A stretch of DNA of 64,000 bases, taken from positions 1,240,001 to 1,304,000 of the forward strand of contig NZ_SAXU01000001.1 in NCBI RefSeq assembly GCF_008016455.1, written 5' to 3'. Below are positions 44,855 to 52,945 of the stretch, in pieces. Position 1 is the stretch's first letter; the number at the start of each line of letters is the position of its first letter. The notes below the pieces were generated by a model. The model saw only the letters and a list, made by a program, of their open reading frames with translations. It did not search any database and had not been told where the DNA came from. The position numbers were made by a program, and so were the translations under genes. Origin of the DNA: Brachyspira aalborgi. GTDB lineage: Bacteria; Spirochaetota; Brachyspiria; Brachyspirales; Brachyspiraceae.

Positions 44855-45874
44855 ATGATAAACGCGATTTCTATAAAAACAGAATTGGATTTCAAAAAAT
44901 TAAAAGACAATTATATAAAAGAGCCTTTCAAATACGGAATATATATTTTAACGGGAAAAGAAAGATTATTTAAAAAATCTTTTATAGCCGCTATGCATTC
45001 TGCAATTTTCAAAGACGAAGGCGAAAGCGAAATGAATTATAATATATTCTACGATAAAAATGACGCTATAGGTTATTCTCCTTTAGAAATTGCCGACACT
45101 CCGCCATTAGGTTCTAAAATTAGAGTTATAGTTATTTATAAATATAATAATTTTCAAGATGATTTTTTAGATTATTGTTCTAATCCTTCAAAGTCTTCTA
45201 TAGTTATACTTGAAACTGAAAACGAATTAAAAGAAGACGCCATATATAAATATTTTTCAAAAAAGCAGAATATAAATTATTTGCATTTTATTAATTTTCC
45301 TTTGCCTGAAGAAAAAGATTTTAAGGGATTAATAAACGCCTATATGAATAAAAAAGAAAAAAAGATTTCAAGCGATGCGATAGAATATTTAATTAATAAT
45401 ATAAATTTAGATTATAATTCTTTATATTCCGAACTTGATAAAATTTGCGATTATAACGATAAAGAATATTTGAATATTGAAGATATTATTGATTTTACTT
45501 ATGTGTCTAAAAATAAAAATATATTCGACTTTTTGGATGCTGTTTTTGAAAGAAACAGAAATAAATGCTTTAGTTTGATGAATAGATTAGACCAAGACGC
45601 TTCAAGCTCTCTAACTCTTATGATGAATAATTTTATCGCTTTATATTATATGAAAATTTTTCCTCCGCAAACGGCGTTAAACGATATAAGCAAAATAACA
45701 AAAATTCCAACATTTATTTTGACGAAAAAAAAGAACGCTTTAAAATTATTTTCGCTTTCCGAAATAGTAAGTATAATATCTAAAATATCTTATTTGAATA
45801 CTTTAAGCGTAAGCGTTCCTAATAATATTTTTAAGGCAAGATTTGAACTTATGCTTTTTAATATTACTAAATAA
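44855..45874 (+). CDS. holA: DNA polymerase III delta subunit
   Basis: HolA is the clamp-loader subunit that opens the beta clamp. The 339 residues show the delta layout: an N-terminal domain with YILTGKERLFKKSFI in place of a functional Walker A, a middle domain, and a helical collar (FDFLDAVFERNRNKCFSLMNRL is characteristic). Overall similarity is low, as usual for delta. There is no separate ribosome site, so translation may depend on the preceding HIRAN gene. Confidence 0.85.
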   Translation: MINAISIKTELDFKKLKDNYIKEPFKYGIYILTGKERLFKKSFIAAMHSAIFKDEGESEMNYNIFYDKNDAIGYSPLEIADTPPLGSKIRVIVIYKYNNFQDDFLDYCSNPSKSSIVILETENELKEDAIYKYFSKKQNINYLHFINFPLPEEKDFKGLINAYMNKKEKKISSDAIEYLINNINLDYNSLYSELDKICDYNDKEYLNIEDIIDFTYVSKNKNIFDFLDAVFERNRNKCFSLMNRLDQDASSSLTLMMNNFIALYYMKIFPPQTALNDISKITKIPTFILTKKKNALKLFSLSEIVSIISKISYLNTLSVSVPNNIFKARFELMLFNITK

Positions 45875-45924
45875 ATATTAATTATAATTCTTAATAAAAA
45901 GTTAAATTAAAATGTTAAATTAGT

Positions 45925-46509
45925 TTATATAAAAACTTTTTGCATTATTATATCTGAAATATATTGAGATAATTCTTCGGGAGTTATATAACAATCTTTT
46001 AATATCCACTCTCCTATAACCGAAATAAAAGCGCCCGAATAAAAACTTCCCATTATTCCAACCATATGCGGTCTGTCATGGCGAATCTGCTTCATATCTT
46101 TAACGCCTTCTATAATATAAGCCTCAAGATACTTTTGCAATATTTTTATTATACTTCCTTCTCTATTGTTTTGAAATATTACTTTTAAATATTTTTTATT
46201 GAAATAAAAATACTTTAATATTTCAATCATTATATCGACATGAGAATCTACTAATTTTTCTTCTATTTTATATCTTCTTAAAAAATCTAAAAATTTAGCC
46301 TCGTATTGGTCTAATTTCGATTTTAAAAGCTCGTATTTATCGTTATAATAAGTGTAGAAAGTGCTTCTATGTATTTTAGCTTTAGAACATATATCCATTA
46401 CTCTAATCTCTTCAAAAGATTTTTCTTCTAATAAAGAGCCTAAAGAATCTTCAAGTAATTTTTTTGTTTCTTTTACTCTTAAATCATTTTTATTGCTACG
46501 ACTTTTCAT
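45925..46509 (-). CDS. TetR-family transcriptional regulator
   Basis: The 194 residues have an N-terminal helix-turn-helix (SFEEIRVMDICSKAKIHRSTFYTYYNDKYEL, read in two parts around residues 33-63) typical of the TetR family. The C-terminal ligand domain resembles the TetR_C_7 type seen in DhaS-like regulators. The ligand and target are unknown. The oppositely oriented ComFB-like gene begins 150 bases away and may share regulation. Confidence 0.9.
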   Translation of the reverse strand: MKSRSNKNDLRVKETKKLLEDSLGSLLEEKSFEEIRVMDICSKAKIHRSTFYTYYNDKYELLKSKLDQYEAKFLDFLRRYKIEEKLVDSHVDIMIEILKYFYFNKKYLKVIFQNNREGSIIKILQKYLEAYIIEGVKDMKQIRHDRPHMVGIMGSFYSGAFISVIGEWILKDCYITPEELSQYISDIIMQKVFI

Positions 46510-46600
46510 TAAGACAAATTACCTCTAAAATAAATTAAGCTAAATCGCTTTTTTTATCGTATTTATTATATTATGATATTAAAAAAATTTAAATAGTTTT

Positions 46601-46629
46601 TTGACAAATAATATATTATTTTGTATAAT
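46601..46629 (+). promoter_or_regulatory. sigma-70-like promoter of the ComFB-like gene
   Basis: TTGACA (46601-46606) and TATAAT (46624-46629) are perfect hexamers with a 17-base spacer, 30 bases before the ATG with its GGGAG site. Confidence 0.75.
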
Positions 46630-46658
46630 ATATCATAAACTTTGTTAGGGAGAATATT

Positions 46659-47318
46659 ATGTATTTAGTAAACCTTATGGAACAGAAAGTTTCAAAATTA
46701 GCGGATTCCTATTTTAAAGAAAAAAATATACCCGCAAATACAAATATGCGTATGGATATAATAGCCTATACTTTGAATAGAGTTCAACCTCAATATGTTA
46801 CAAGCGCGAGAGGAGTTTTACACAGTTATGATAAGGGCGATACTGAAGAAAATATAGAAATATTAACTACTATAGAAAAAGCATGCGAAGTTATAAGAAG
46901 AAGAAAAGAAAATACTCCTTTAGAATCGATTCCTCTTATAGAAGAAAACGGTTATTATTTAACCTATCCGAGCATTATGGGAAATATATGTTCGGCTAAA
47001 AATTCCGAAAGAGTCGAAAGCGCTTTAGTATATATGTATTATAAAAATAAACTTATCGAAGGTTACGGAGCTAATTTTCCTAATCCCGCCGTTGTTTCAA
47101 AAAATGTTCCTGGAAAATTTATGTTTTGCTTTATGCCTAAAAAAATAGATTCAAACGAAAGTATAAATATAGATTTAGATATAGTTATAGAAGCGGAAAA
47201 TTATAAACAATATAAAAGCGTTTTGAATTTTGAAATTAGTCCTTCTTTTTATAATGCAAACGATATGCCTTTATTCTCTATAGAAGAAGTTGACGATATA
47301 TTACTTATGGAAAATTAA
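46659..47318 (+). CDS. ComFB-domain protein
   Basis: The N-terminal ~70 residues (MEQKVSKLADSYF, then NMRMDIIAYTLNRVQPQYV, TSARGVLHSY) match the late-competence ComFB family, whose members in other bacteria bind cyclic dinucleotides. The cysteine motif found in many ComFB proteins is absent. The remaining ~140 residues are not recognised and look beta-rich. It has its own promoter. A signalling role in motility or envelope control is plausible but unproven. Confidence 0.75.
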   Translation: MYLVNLMEQKVSKLADSYFKEKNIPANTNMRMDIIAYTLNRVQPQYVTSARGVLHSYDKGDTEENIEILTTIEKACEVIRRRKENTPLESIPLIEENGYYLTYPSIMGNICSAKNSERVESALVYMYYKNKLIEGYGANFPNPAVVSKNVPGKFMFCFMPKKIDSNESINIDLDIVIEAENYKQYKSVLNFEISPSFYNANDMPLFSIEEVDDILLMEN

Positions 47319-47333
47319 TTATTTGATTATTAA

Positions 47334-47888
47334 ATGAAAGTTATAAGATTTATACTATTTTCATGTTTGTTTATTTCATGCATAGTTGTCGCTAATTTGA
47401 TTCATAAAAATACGGCTATTAATAGAAAAGCAAATATTTCAGACAGTTTTATATATTCTGATTTTATTTCAGTAAATAATAACGATATAAAATCTTTAGC
47501 TTCAATATCTTTTATAACTTCATTCGATAATTTATCAAAAATTTTTGAAATAGATAAAAATTTAATTAGAAATAATATTTTAAGAAAAAACATAAAAGTA
47601 AAAGAAAGCGAAGGCGAGATTATAATATTTGTCGGAGATAATACAATAGAGCAGATAACCGTTAGCGTAACAAATAATATAGATTCTTCATTAGATAATA
47701 TATTAAATAATTTGAACTCAAACGATATTAGATTTAATAAAGAAATTATAGACAATATTGACGGAAATATTTTAGCGGAAATATTTTATTTTAAAAAAGA
47801 TAATTATAAATTTGTAATTACTAAATCGACTAACGAAGATAGTAATCAAACTTTAACCGTAGATTATATTAATTTAAAAATATTATAA
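47334..47888 (+). CDS. hypothetical secreted or membrane-anchored protein
   Basis: The 184 residues begin with a hydrophobic segment containing a possible lipobox (FLFISCIVV is like LFIS-C). An asparagine-, isoleucine- and aspartate-rich body follows, predicted as mixed alpha/beta. No family is recognised. It lies 15 bases after the ComFB-like gene and is probably co-transcribed. No ribosome site is visible. Confidence 0.6.
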   Translation: MKVIRFILFSCLFISCIVVANLIHKNTAINRKANISDSFIYSDFISVNNNDIKSLASISFITSFDNLSKIFEIDKNLIRNNILRKNIKVKESEGEIIIFVGDNTIEQITVSVTNNIDSSLDNILNNLNSNDIRFNKEIIDNIDGNILAEIFYFKKDNYKFVITKSTNEDSNQTLTVDYINLKIL

Positions 47889-47910
47889 AAATTATTTTAA
47901 GGAGATAATT

Positions 47911-48954
47911 ATGATAATAGTAATGAAACCAAATACTAAAGAAGAGCATATAAATAGCATTATAAAAAGAATCGAAAATGCTGGCTTGAAAATCGATAAG
48001 AGCGTAGGAGTCGATTATACTGTAATAGGAGTAGTCGGCGATACGGGTAAAATCGATAGAGAATTAATTTCGTCTCTTCCTGGCGTTTCAAAAATTTTAA
48101 AAGTTCAAGAGCCATTTAAAAGAGCGAATAGAGCCTTCAAAAAAGAAGACACTATTGTTAATGTTTCGGGAGTTAAAATCGGAGAAAATAAACCCGTTAT
48201 TATAGCGGGACCTTGTTCCGTTGAAAGCGAAGAACAAGTTATTAATATTGCTAAAAGCGTTAAATCCGCTGGAGCTTCAATTTTAAGAGGAGGAGCTTTT
48301 AAGCCTAGAACTTCACCTTACGCTTTTCAAGGTTTGGCTTTAGACGGACTTAAAATTTTAAAGCTTGCTAAAGAAGAAGTTGGAATTCCAATCGTAAGCG
48401 AAATCGTTTCAATTAGGCATTTGGAAGAATTCGATAATACTGTAGATATGATTCAAATTGGAGCGAGAAATATGCAAAACTTTGAATTATTAAAAGAAGT
48501 CGGAAAATTAAAAAAACCGATTTTATTAAAAAGAGGGCTTGCAAATACTATAGAAGAATGGTTAATGAGCGCCGAATATATTTTAGACAAAGGCAATAGC
48601 GATGTAGTTTTATGCGAGCGAGGAATAAGGACATTTGAAAATTATACGCGTAATACTTTTGATGTTAGCGCGATTCCAATGATAAAGCGAGTAAGTCATT
48701 TGCCTGTGATAGGCGACCCTTCGCATGCGAGCGGAAAATCTTGGATGGCATTACCTTTGACATTAGCCGCGTTATCTGCTGGAGCTGACGGAATGATAAT
48801 AGAGGTTCATAACGACCCTGAGCATGCATTATGCGATGGGGCGCAATCTATCAAGCCTGAAGTATTTGCTGATATAATGGAGGCTGTTAATATGATTAGT
48901 GAAACTGTGTTAAAGATAAAAGCTAAACATAACGGTAGAGTTTATACTAAATAA
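47911..48954 (+). CDS. aroF: DAHP synthase (3-deoxy-7-phosphoheptulonate synthase), class I-beta
   Basis: This is the first enzyme of the shikimate pathway, joining phosphoenolpyruvate and erythrose 4-phosphate. The 347 residues have an N-terminal ferredoxin-like regulatory domain (about 1-70). The KDO8P-synthase-like barrel follows, with IAGPCSVESEEQ, LRGGAFKPRTSPYAFQG, QIGARNMQNF, LLKRGL, GDPSHASG and EVHNDPEHALCDG. The regulatory domain usually mediates feedback by aromatic amino acids. A strong AAGGAG precedes the ATG. Confidence 0.96.
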   Translation: MIIVMKPNTKEEHINSIIKRIENAGLKIDKSVGVDYTVIGVVGDTGKIDRELISSLPGVSKILKVQEPFKRANRAFKKEDTIVNVSGVKIGENKPVIIAGPCSVESEEQVINIAKSVKSAGASILRGGAFKPRTSPYAFQGLALDGLKILKLAKEEVGIPIVSEIVSIRHLEEFDNTVDMIQIGARNMQNFELLKEVGKLKKPILLKRGLANTIEEWLMSAEYILDKGNSDVVLCERGIRTFENYTRNTFDVSAIPMIKRVSHLPVIGDPSHASGKSWMALPLTLAALSAGADGMIIEVHNDPEHALCDGAQSIKPEVFADIMEAVNMISETVLKIKAKHNGRVYTK

Positions 48955-49012
48955 AATTTTTAATATTTATTGAAACTTTAATTTGTAATAACGAAATAGA
49001 TTATATTAATAG

Positions 49013-49070
49013 TGGATTGCTTCGGGTATAAATATTTTTGTAATGACGAAAAAATAAATTGTAATTACGA
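49013..49070. repeat. dispersed intergenic repeat fragment (GGATTGCTTCG type)
   Basis: TGGATTGCTTCGGG, followed by GTAATGACG and GTAATTACGAGG pieces, resembles a decayed copy of the repeat at 38780-38830. It lies between aroF and a gene remnant. Confidence 0.4.
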
Positions 49071-49110
49071 GGACAAAGTCGGGTAAAAGCCAAACAATCA
49101 AAAATAAAAA

Positions 49111-49138
49111 AAGACACCGTAATAAATACGATGCCTTT
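49111..49138 (-). terminator. terminator downstream of the gene remnant
   Basis: GGCATCGTA pairs with TACGGTGTC (two wobbles) on the minus strand and is followed by seven T. It is placed 35 bases after the stop of the remnant, indicating that this was once a transcribed gene. Confidence 0.75.
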
Positions 49139-49172
49139 TAACTATCACTATCTTATTAATATAAATTAATCT

Positions 49173-49447
49173 TTATTTCCAATCTGCTTTACTGTCTAAA
49201 GTTAATTTAATAGTTAAACCTGAAGTCATTAAACGAGAAACCTCGCTTGATAATGCATAACCGCTTTGCAATTTTTTAAATTTTATAGTGAAAGTGCAAT
49301 TTTTACTGCTAATTGAAGGAGGAGTGGATTCATAATCCATATCGCTAAAACAGAACTTTCAAAAATATGTTTTAAATAATGTAGTTTGAGCTATAGCGTA
49401 TGCTAATGAAAACGCTTTACTACTTGCAATTATTTCTATATTGCTTT
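49173..49447 (-). pseudogene. remnant of a minus-strand gene, unknown family
   Basis: Two adjacent frames look coding: SSKAFSLAYAIAQTTLF then a stop, and, after a frame change, SDMDYESTPPSISSKNCTF followed by FKKLQSGYALSSEVSRLM and ending DSKADWK-stop. There is no start or ribosome site. It looks like the C-terminal ~90 codons of a gene that has been frameshifted and cut down. The family is not recognised. Confidence 0.55.
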
Positions 49448-49461
49448 AATATTAAATTAGT

Positions 49462-49490
49462 TTGACAAAATAGAATAATTTTACTATAAT
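49462..49490 (+). promoter_or_regulatory. sigma-70-like promoter of the small membrane protein-aroC pair
   Basis: TTGACA (49462-49467) and TATAAT (49485-49490) have perfect hexamers and a 17-base spacer, 59 bases before the ATG at 49550. Confidence 0.75.
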
Positions 49491-49549
49491 TAAATTGTTC
49501 GGTTTCAAATTCCGAAGTTCATAATATATATTTAGTTTAAGGAATTTTT

Positions 49550-49768
49550 ATGTATGGTAATAATATAAATAAATTGTTAGAAAATAACGACAAACGTGAC
49601 GAAAGAAAATTTAAAGAGAAAAGAATTTTTATTATAACACTTTTAATATTTTTCGGACTTATAATATTATCAATTCTATCCATATTTACAGATAATACCG
49701 AATTATTAAAAGGAATTATTGGCGGATACGGTTTTGGATATAAAAATGGAATAGATGCAGATAACTAA
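49550..49768 (+). CDS. small single-pass membrane protein
   Basis: The 72 residues comprise a charged N-terminus (NNDKRDERKFKEKR), one membrane span (IFIITLLIFFGLIILSILSI), and a glycine/aromatic tail (GGYGFGYKNG). AAGGA precedes the ATG. It has its own promoter and ends two bases before aroC, so aroC probably depends on it for translation. The function is unknown. Confidence 0.75.
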   Translation: MYGNNINKLLENNDKRDERKFKEKRIFIITLLIFFGLIILSILSIFTDNTELLKGIIGGYGFGYKNGIDADN

Positions 49769-49770
49769 AC

Positions 49771-50871
49771 ATGGGAAGCGTATTTGGAAAAAATATTAAA
49801 TTAAGTTTATTTGGCGAATCTCACGGCGAGGCTATAGGATGCGTTATTGACGGTTTTCCGCATGGCATTAAAATTGACAATGATTTTATAGAATCTGAAA
49901 TTGAAAGAAGAAGAGCGAAAAATCCGAACATCTCTACCACAAGAAACGAAAAAGATAAAGTTGAAATTCTTTCGGGATTGCTTGAAAATAAAACTACGGG
50001 AATGCCGATAGCTGCAATTATAAGAAACGAAAATAAAAGAAGCGGAGATTATTCTAATTTAAAAATTATGCCTCGTCCTTCGCATAGCGATTTTACGGCA
50101 ATGATTCGATACGAAAATTATAACGATATAAGAGGAGGCGGACATTTTTCGGGACGACTTACCGCACCTTTAGTATTTGCAGGCGCTTTATGTAAATTGG
50201 CTTTGAAAGAAAAATTTAATATAAATATAGCCGCTCATATAAAACAGATATATAATATAAAAGATAAATATCCAAATAATAAATTGCCAAGCTATAAAGA
50301 ATTTATTAAAAATTATAAAAAAGAATTATCCGTATTCGATAATGAAGCAATGAACGAAATGATAAAAACAATTAAAGAAGCTAAAATAAATATGGATTCT
50401 TTAGGCGGAATTATAACCGTAGTCGCTTTTAATATTCCCGTTGGATTTGGAGAGCCTTTTTATTCTTCGATTGAAAGCAGAATTGCAGAATCTATGTTTG
50501 GAGTTCCCGCAGTTAAAGGAATAGAATTCGGACTCGGATTTGATTTTGTAAATTATAAAGGAAGCGAATGTAATGACGCTTATATAATTAAAAATAATAA
50601 AATAAAAACTAAAACGAATAATAACGGCGGAATTTTAGGCGGAATTTCAAACGGAATGCCAATAATTGTAAATGTAGCAATAAAACCGACTCCTTCAATC
50701 GCAAAAGAACAATTAACTTTAAACTTAAAAACTAAAAAAGAAGATAAACTTATAATTAAAGGAAGGCATGACCCTTGTATTGCTGTTAGGGCAGTTCCCG
50801 TATTGGAAGCGGCTTTATCGATTGCATTATTAGATTTATGCGTTGAAATGAAAGGAAAATTCTTGAAGTAA
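49771..50871 (+). CDS. aroC: chorismate synthase
   Basis: This enzyme is the last step of the shikimate pathway, converting EPSP to chorismate with reduced flavin. The 366 residues include GESHGEAIGCVIDGFP near the N-terminus, RPSHSDFTAMIRY, DIRGGGHFSGRLTAPLV, GGISNGMPI and GRHDPCIAVRAVPV. It starts directly after the small membrane protein gene without its own clear ribosome site. Confidence 0.97.
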   Translation: MGSVFGKNIKLSLFGESHGEAIGCVIDGFPHGIKIDNDFIESEIERRRAKNPNISTTRNEKDKVEILSGLLENKTTGMPIAAIIRNENKRSGDYSNLKIMPRPSHSDFTAMIRYENYNDIRGGGHFSGRLTAPLVFAGALCKLALKEKFNINIAAHIKQIYNIKDKYPNNKLPSYKEFIKNYKKELSVFDNEAMNEMIKTIKEAKINMDSLGGIITVVAFNIPVGFGEPFYSSIESRIAESMFGVPAVKGIEFGLGFDFVNYKGSECNDAYIIKNNKIKTKTNNNGGILGGISNGMPIIVNVAIKPTPSIAKEQLTLNLKTKKEDKLIIKGRHDPCIAVRAVPVLEAALSIALLDLCVEMKGKFLK

Positions 50872-50946
50872 AAATTAATAATAAATAAAGAATTATATAT
50901 TTTTACCGTTAATATTAATAATAATTAAATTTTAATTAAAATAATA

Positions 50947-51561
50947 ATGAAAAAAATAATATTTATAATATTTGTAATTTTTAGTTTAAATCTCTATTCA
51001 AGAGTAGGATTTAAAGAATCTACTATAATTGAAAAAAAAGATTACGGTTATATAGTTTATGCGGAAGATTATTATAGATTATATTCTTTGCCTTCCTATT
51101 ACTCCGAATATGATATGCTTAAAAATGTAGATTATTTAGAAAGAGCCTTAAAATCTCCTTTCGATTTCGTAAATAGAGCATTAACGATAATAGAAAGCGA
51201 AGAATCATATACTCGATATAAAGATTTAATGCATATGCAATTTAATTATCTTATAACTCAAAATTATATTTATATTGCGGGACTTTACGATAAAGAAAAT
51301 TATTATTTTTATAATTCTCAATTTGACGAAGATATAAAAAAAAGTTTTGAATACGCGATTTATTTTTATAATTTGGCAAAAGAAAGATGGATTATTACAA
51401 AAGATTTAGCTCAAAAAGTTATGCTTAATAAATCAAAATTGGAAATGGATAATTTAATCGATAAGGCTTATAAAATCGCGCTCGGCGAAATAGATTATAA
51501 TAAAACCGCCGATAGACAACTTAAACATATAGAAAATATTTTAGAAAAAATGAATCAATAG
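50947..51561 (+). CDS. secreted hypothetical protein
   Basis: The 204 residues have an N-terminal signal peptide (MKKIIFIIFVIFSLNLYS). A tyrosine-rich, mainly helical body (YRLYSLPSYYSEYDMLKN, YFYNLAKERWIITKDLA) ends with a helix likely to be amphipathic. No domain is recognised. It ends two bases before thiN, so the two may be co-transcribed. Confidence 0.65.
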   Translation: MKKIIFIIFVIFSLNLYSRVGFKESTIIEKKDYGYIVYAEDYYRLYSLPSYYSEYDMLKNVDYLERALKSPFDFVNRALTIIESEESYTRYKDLMHMQFNYLITQNYIYIAGLYDKENYYFYNSQFDEDIKKSFEYAIYFYNLAKERWIITKDLAQKVMLNKSKLEMDNLIDKAYKIALGEIDYNKTADRQLKHIENILEKMNQ

Positions 51562-51563
51562 AA

Positions 51564-52244
51564 ATGTCAAAATATTATCCTTTAATTAATAAAAATAGCG
51601 AATTTGACGCCGTGATATTATGCGATGGCGATTATCCTTCTGAAGAAATTCCTTTGTATATTTTAAGAAACGCTAATTTTATTTGTTGTTGCGATGGAGC
51701 GGGAAATAAATATATTCGTAGAGGAAAAATTCCCAACGCTATAGTCGGAGATGGCGATTCTCTCTCAAAAAATTTTAAGCGAAAATATAAAGATATAATT
51801 CATATTGAAACCGAACAAGACACTAACGACCAAACTAAAGCTACGAGATTTTGCATAAATAAAGGCTTTAAAAATATTGCATATTTAGGCGCTACAGGAA
51901 AGAGAGAAGACCATACATTAGGAAATATCGGACATCTTACAAACTACAGAAAAGAATTTAATATTAAATCGGTAATGCTCACAGACTATGGCTATTTTGT
52001 ATCGGCTCAAGGAAATTGTAGATTTTCTTCATTCAAAGGACAACAAGTTAGTTTTTTTAATATCGACTGCTCCGAATTTGAATCGAAAGGGACAAAATGG
52101 AAAACTCATGCTTATAAATATTGGTGGCAAGGAACTTTAAACGAAGCTTTGGATGACGAATTTGAAATAAAATCGGATGGAAGTTTTTTAGTTTTCAGAA
52201 CTTATTTAAGTAAACAAGATAGTTTAGGTAAGCGTCACTTATAG
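51564..52244 (+). CDS. thiN: thiamine pyrophosphokinase
   Basis: It makes thiamine diphosphate from thiamine and ATP. The 226 residues have CCDGAGNKYIRRGKIPNAIVG (read in parts near residues 36-56), GDGDSLS, the acidic TEQDTNDQTKATRF and LGATGKREDHTLGN. The C-terminal beta domain follows. With no thiamine biosynthesis genes nearby, it may serve salvage. Confidence 0.92.
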   Translation: MSKYYPLINKNSEFDAVILCDGDYPSEEIPLYILRNANFICCCDGAGNKYIRRGKIPNAIVGDGDSLSKNFKRKYKDIIHIETEQDTNDQTKATRFCINKGFKNIAYLGATGKREDHTLGNIGHLTNYRKEFNIKSVMLTDYGYFVSAQGNCRFSSFKGQQVSFFNIDCSEFESKGTKWKTHAYKYWWQGTLNEALDDEFEIKSDGSFLVFRTYLSKQDSLGKRHL

Positions 52245-52512
52245 AATGAGTTTATACTATCTCTTAATTTATTAACTTTATTTAAATTCTTTGTTTTTAT
52301 TATCTTTACCTTCACTACGAGTTGAAGGCGTAGCAATACAAATTTAAAAAAATTAATTTCATAAAATTTAGTTTTTGTAATACTAATAAAGTTATTAATT
52401 TCAATATTTGACTAAAGCATTTTTATAGATGCAAGTTTCGTATTTAATCATTGAATTTTAATTTAATCTTTAATATAATATAAATTAAATTTTATAAAAA
52501 CGGTTTATATTA

Positions 52513-52932
52513 ATGAAAATTATACCATCGGATAAATTATTAAAAAGTAGGCAGAAAACGGTTAGCGAAAAATTATGCGCCGATTGTAATTCTTTATGCT
52601 GTCATGATTTGGTAATGGAAATATCGCCTCCGAAAGACGAGGAAGAACTTAACACTTTGAAATGGTATTTGCATTTTAGACATTCATTTATATTTATTTA
52701 CGAAGATACTTGGTATCATATGATAAGAAGCGAATGCAGATATTTGGATAAAAAAACATATTTATGCAAAAATTACGAAAACAGAAACGAAATTTGCTCA
52801 AAACATAGTCCGCCAAAATGCGAAAGATACGAAGAATGGTTTAATATTATATTTGACGACCAATACGAACTTGAAAAATATGTTTATAAAAATAAAATTA
52901 TAAAATCTAAAAAATCGGGTAAAAAGAAATAA
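52513..52932 (+). CDS. cysteine-cluster protein (YkgJ-like)
   Basis: The 139 residues have two cysteine-rich segments, LCADCNSLCCHD and then CRYLDKKTYLCKNYENR, followed by ICSKHSPPKCERYEEW. This fits the YkgJ/Fe-or-Zn-chelating family, often encoded near Fe-S or radical enzymes. It precedes the radical-SAM-like gene by 13 bases in the same orientation. It may bind a metal cluster. Confidence 0.75.
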   Translation: MKIIPSDKLLKSRQKTVSEKLCADCNSLCCHDLVMEISPPKDEEELNTLKWYLHFRHSFIFIYEDTWYHMIRSECRYLDKKTYLCKNYENRNEICSKHSPPKCERYEEWFNIIFDDQYELEKYVYKNKIIKSKKSGKKK

Positions 52933-52945
52933 AATTAAAAATAAA

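Noticed and set aside
52245-52512. tRNA or small RNA gene between thiN and the cysteine-cluster gene
   Set aside because: No cloverleaf or strong hairpin; only AT-rich sequence with a short direct/inverted TACGAGTTGAAGGCGTA-like palindrome.
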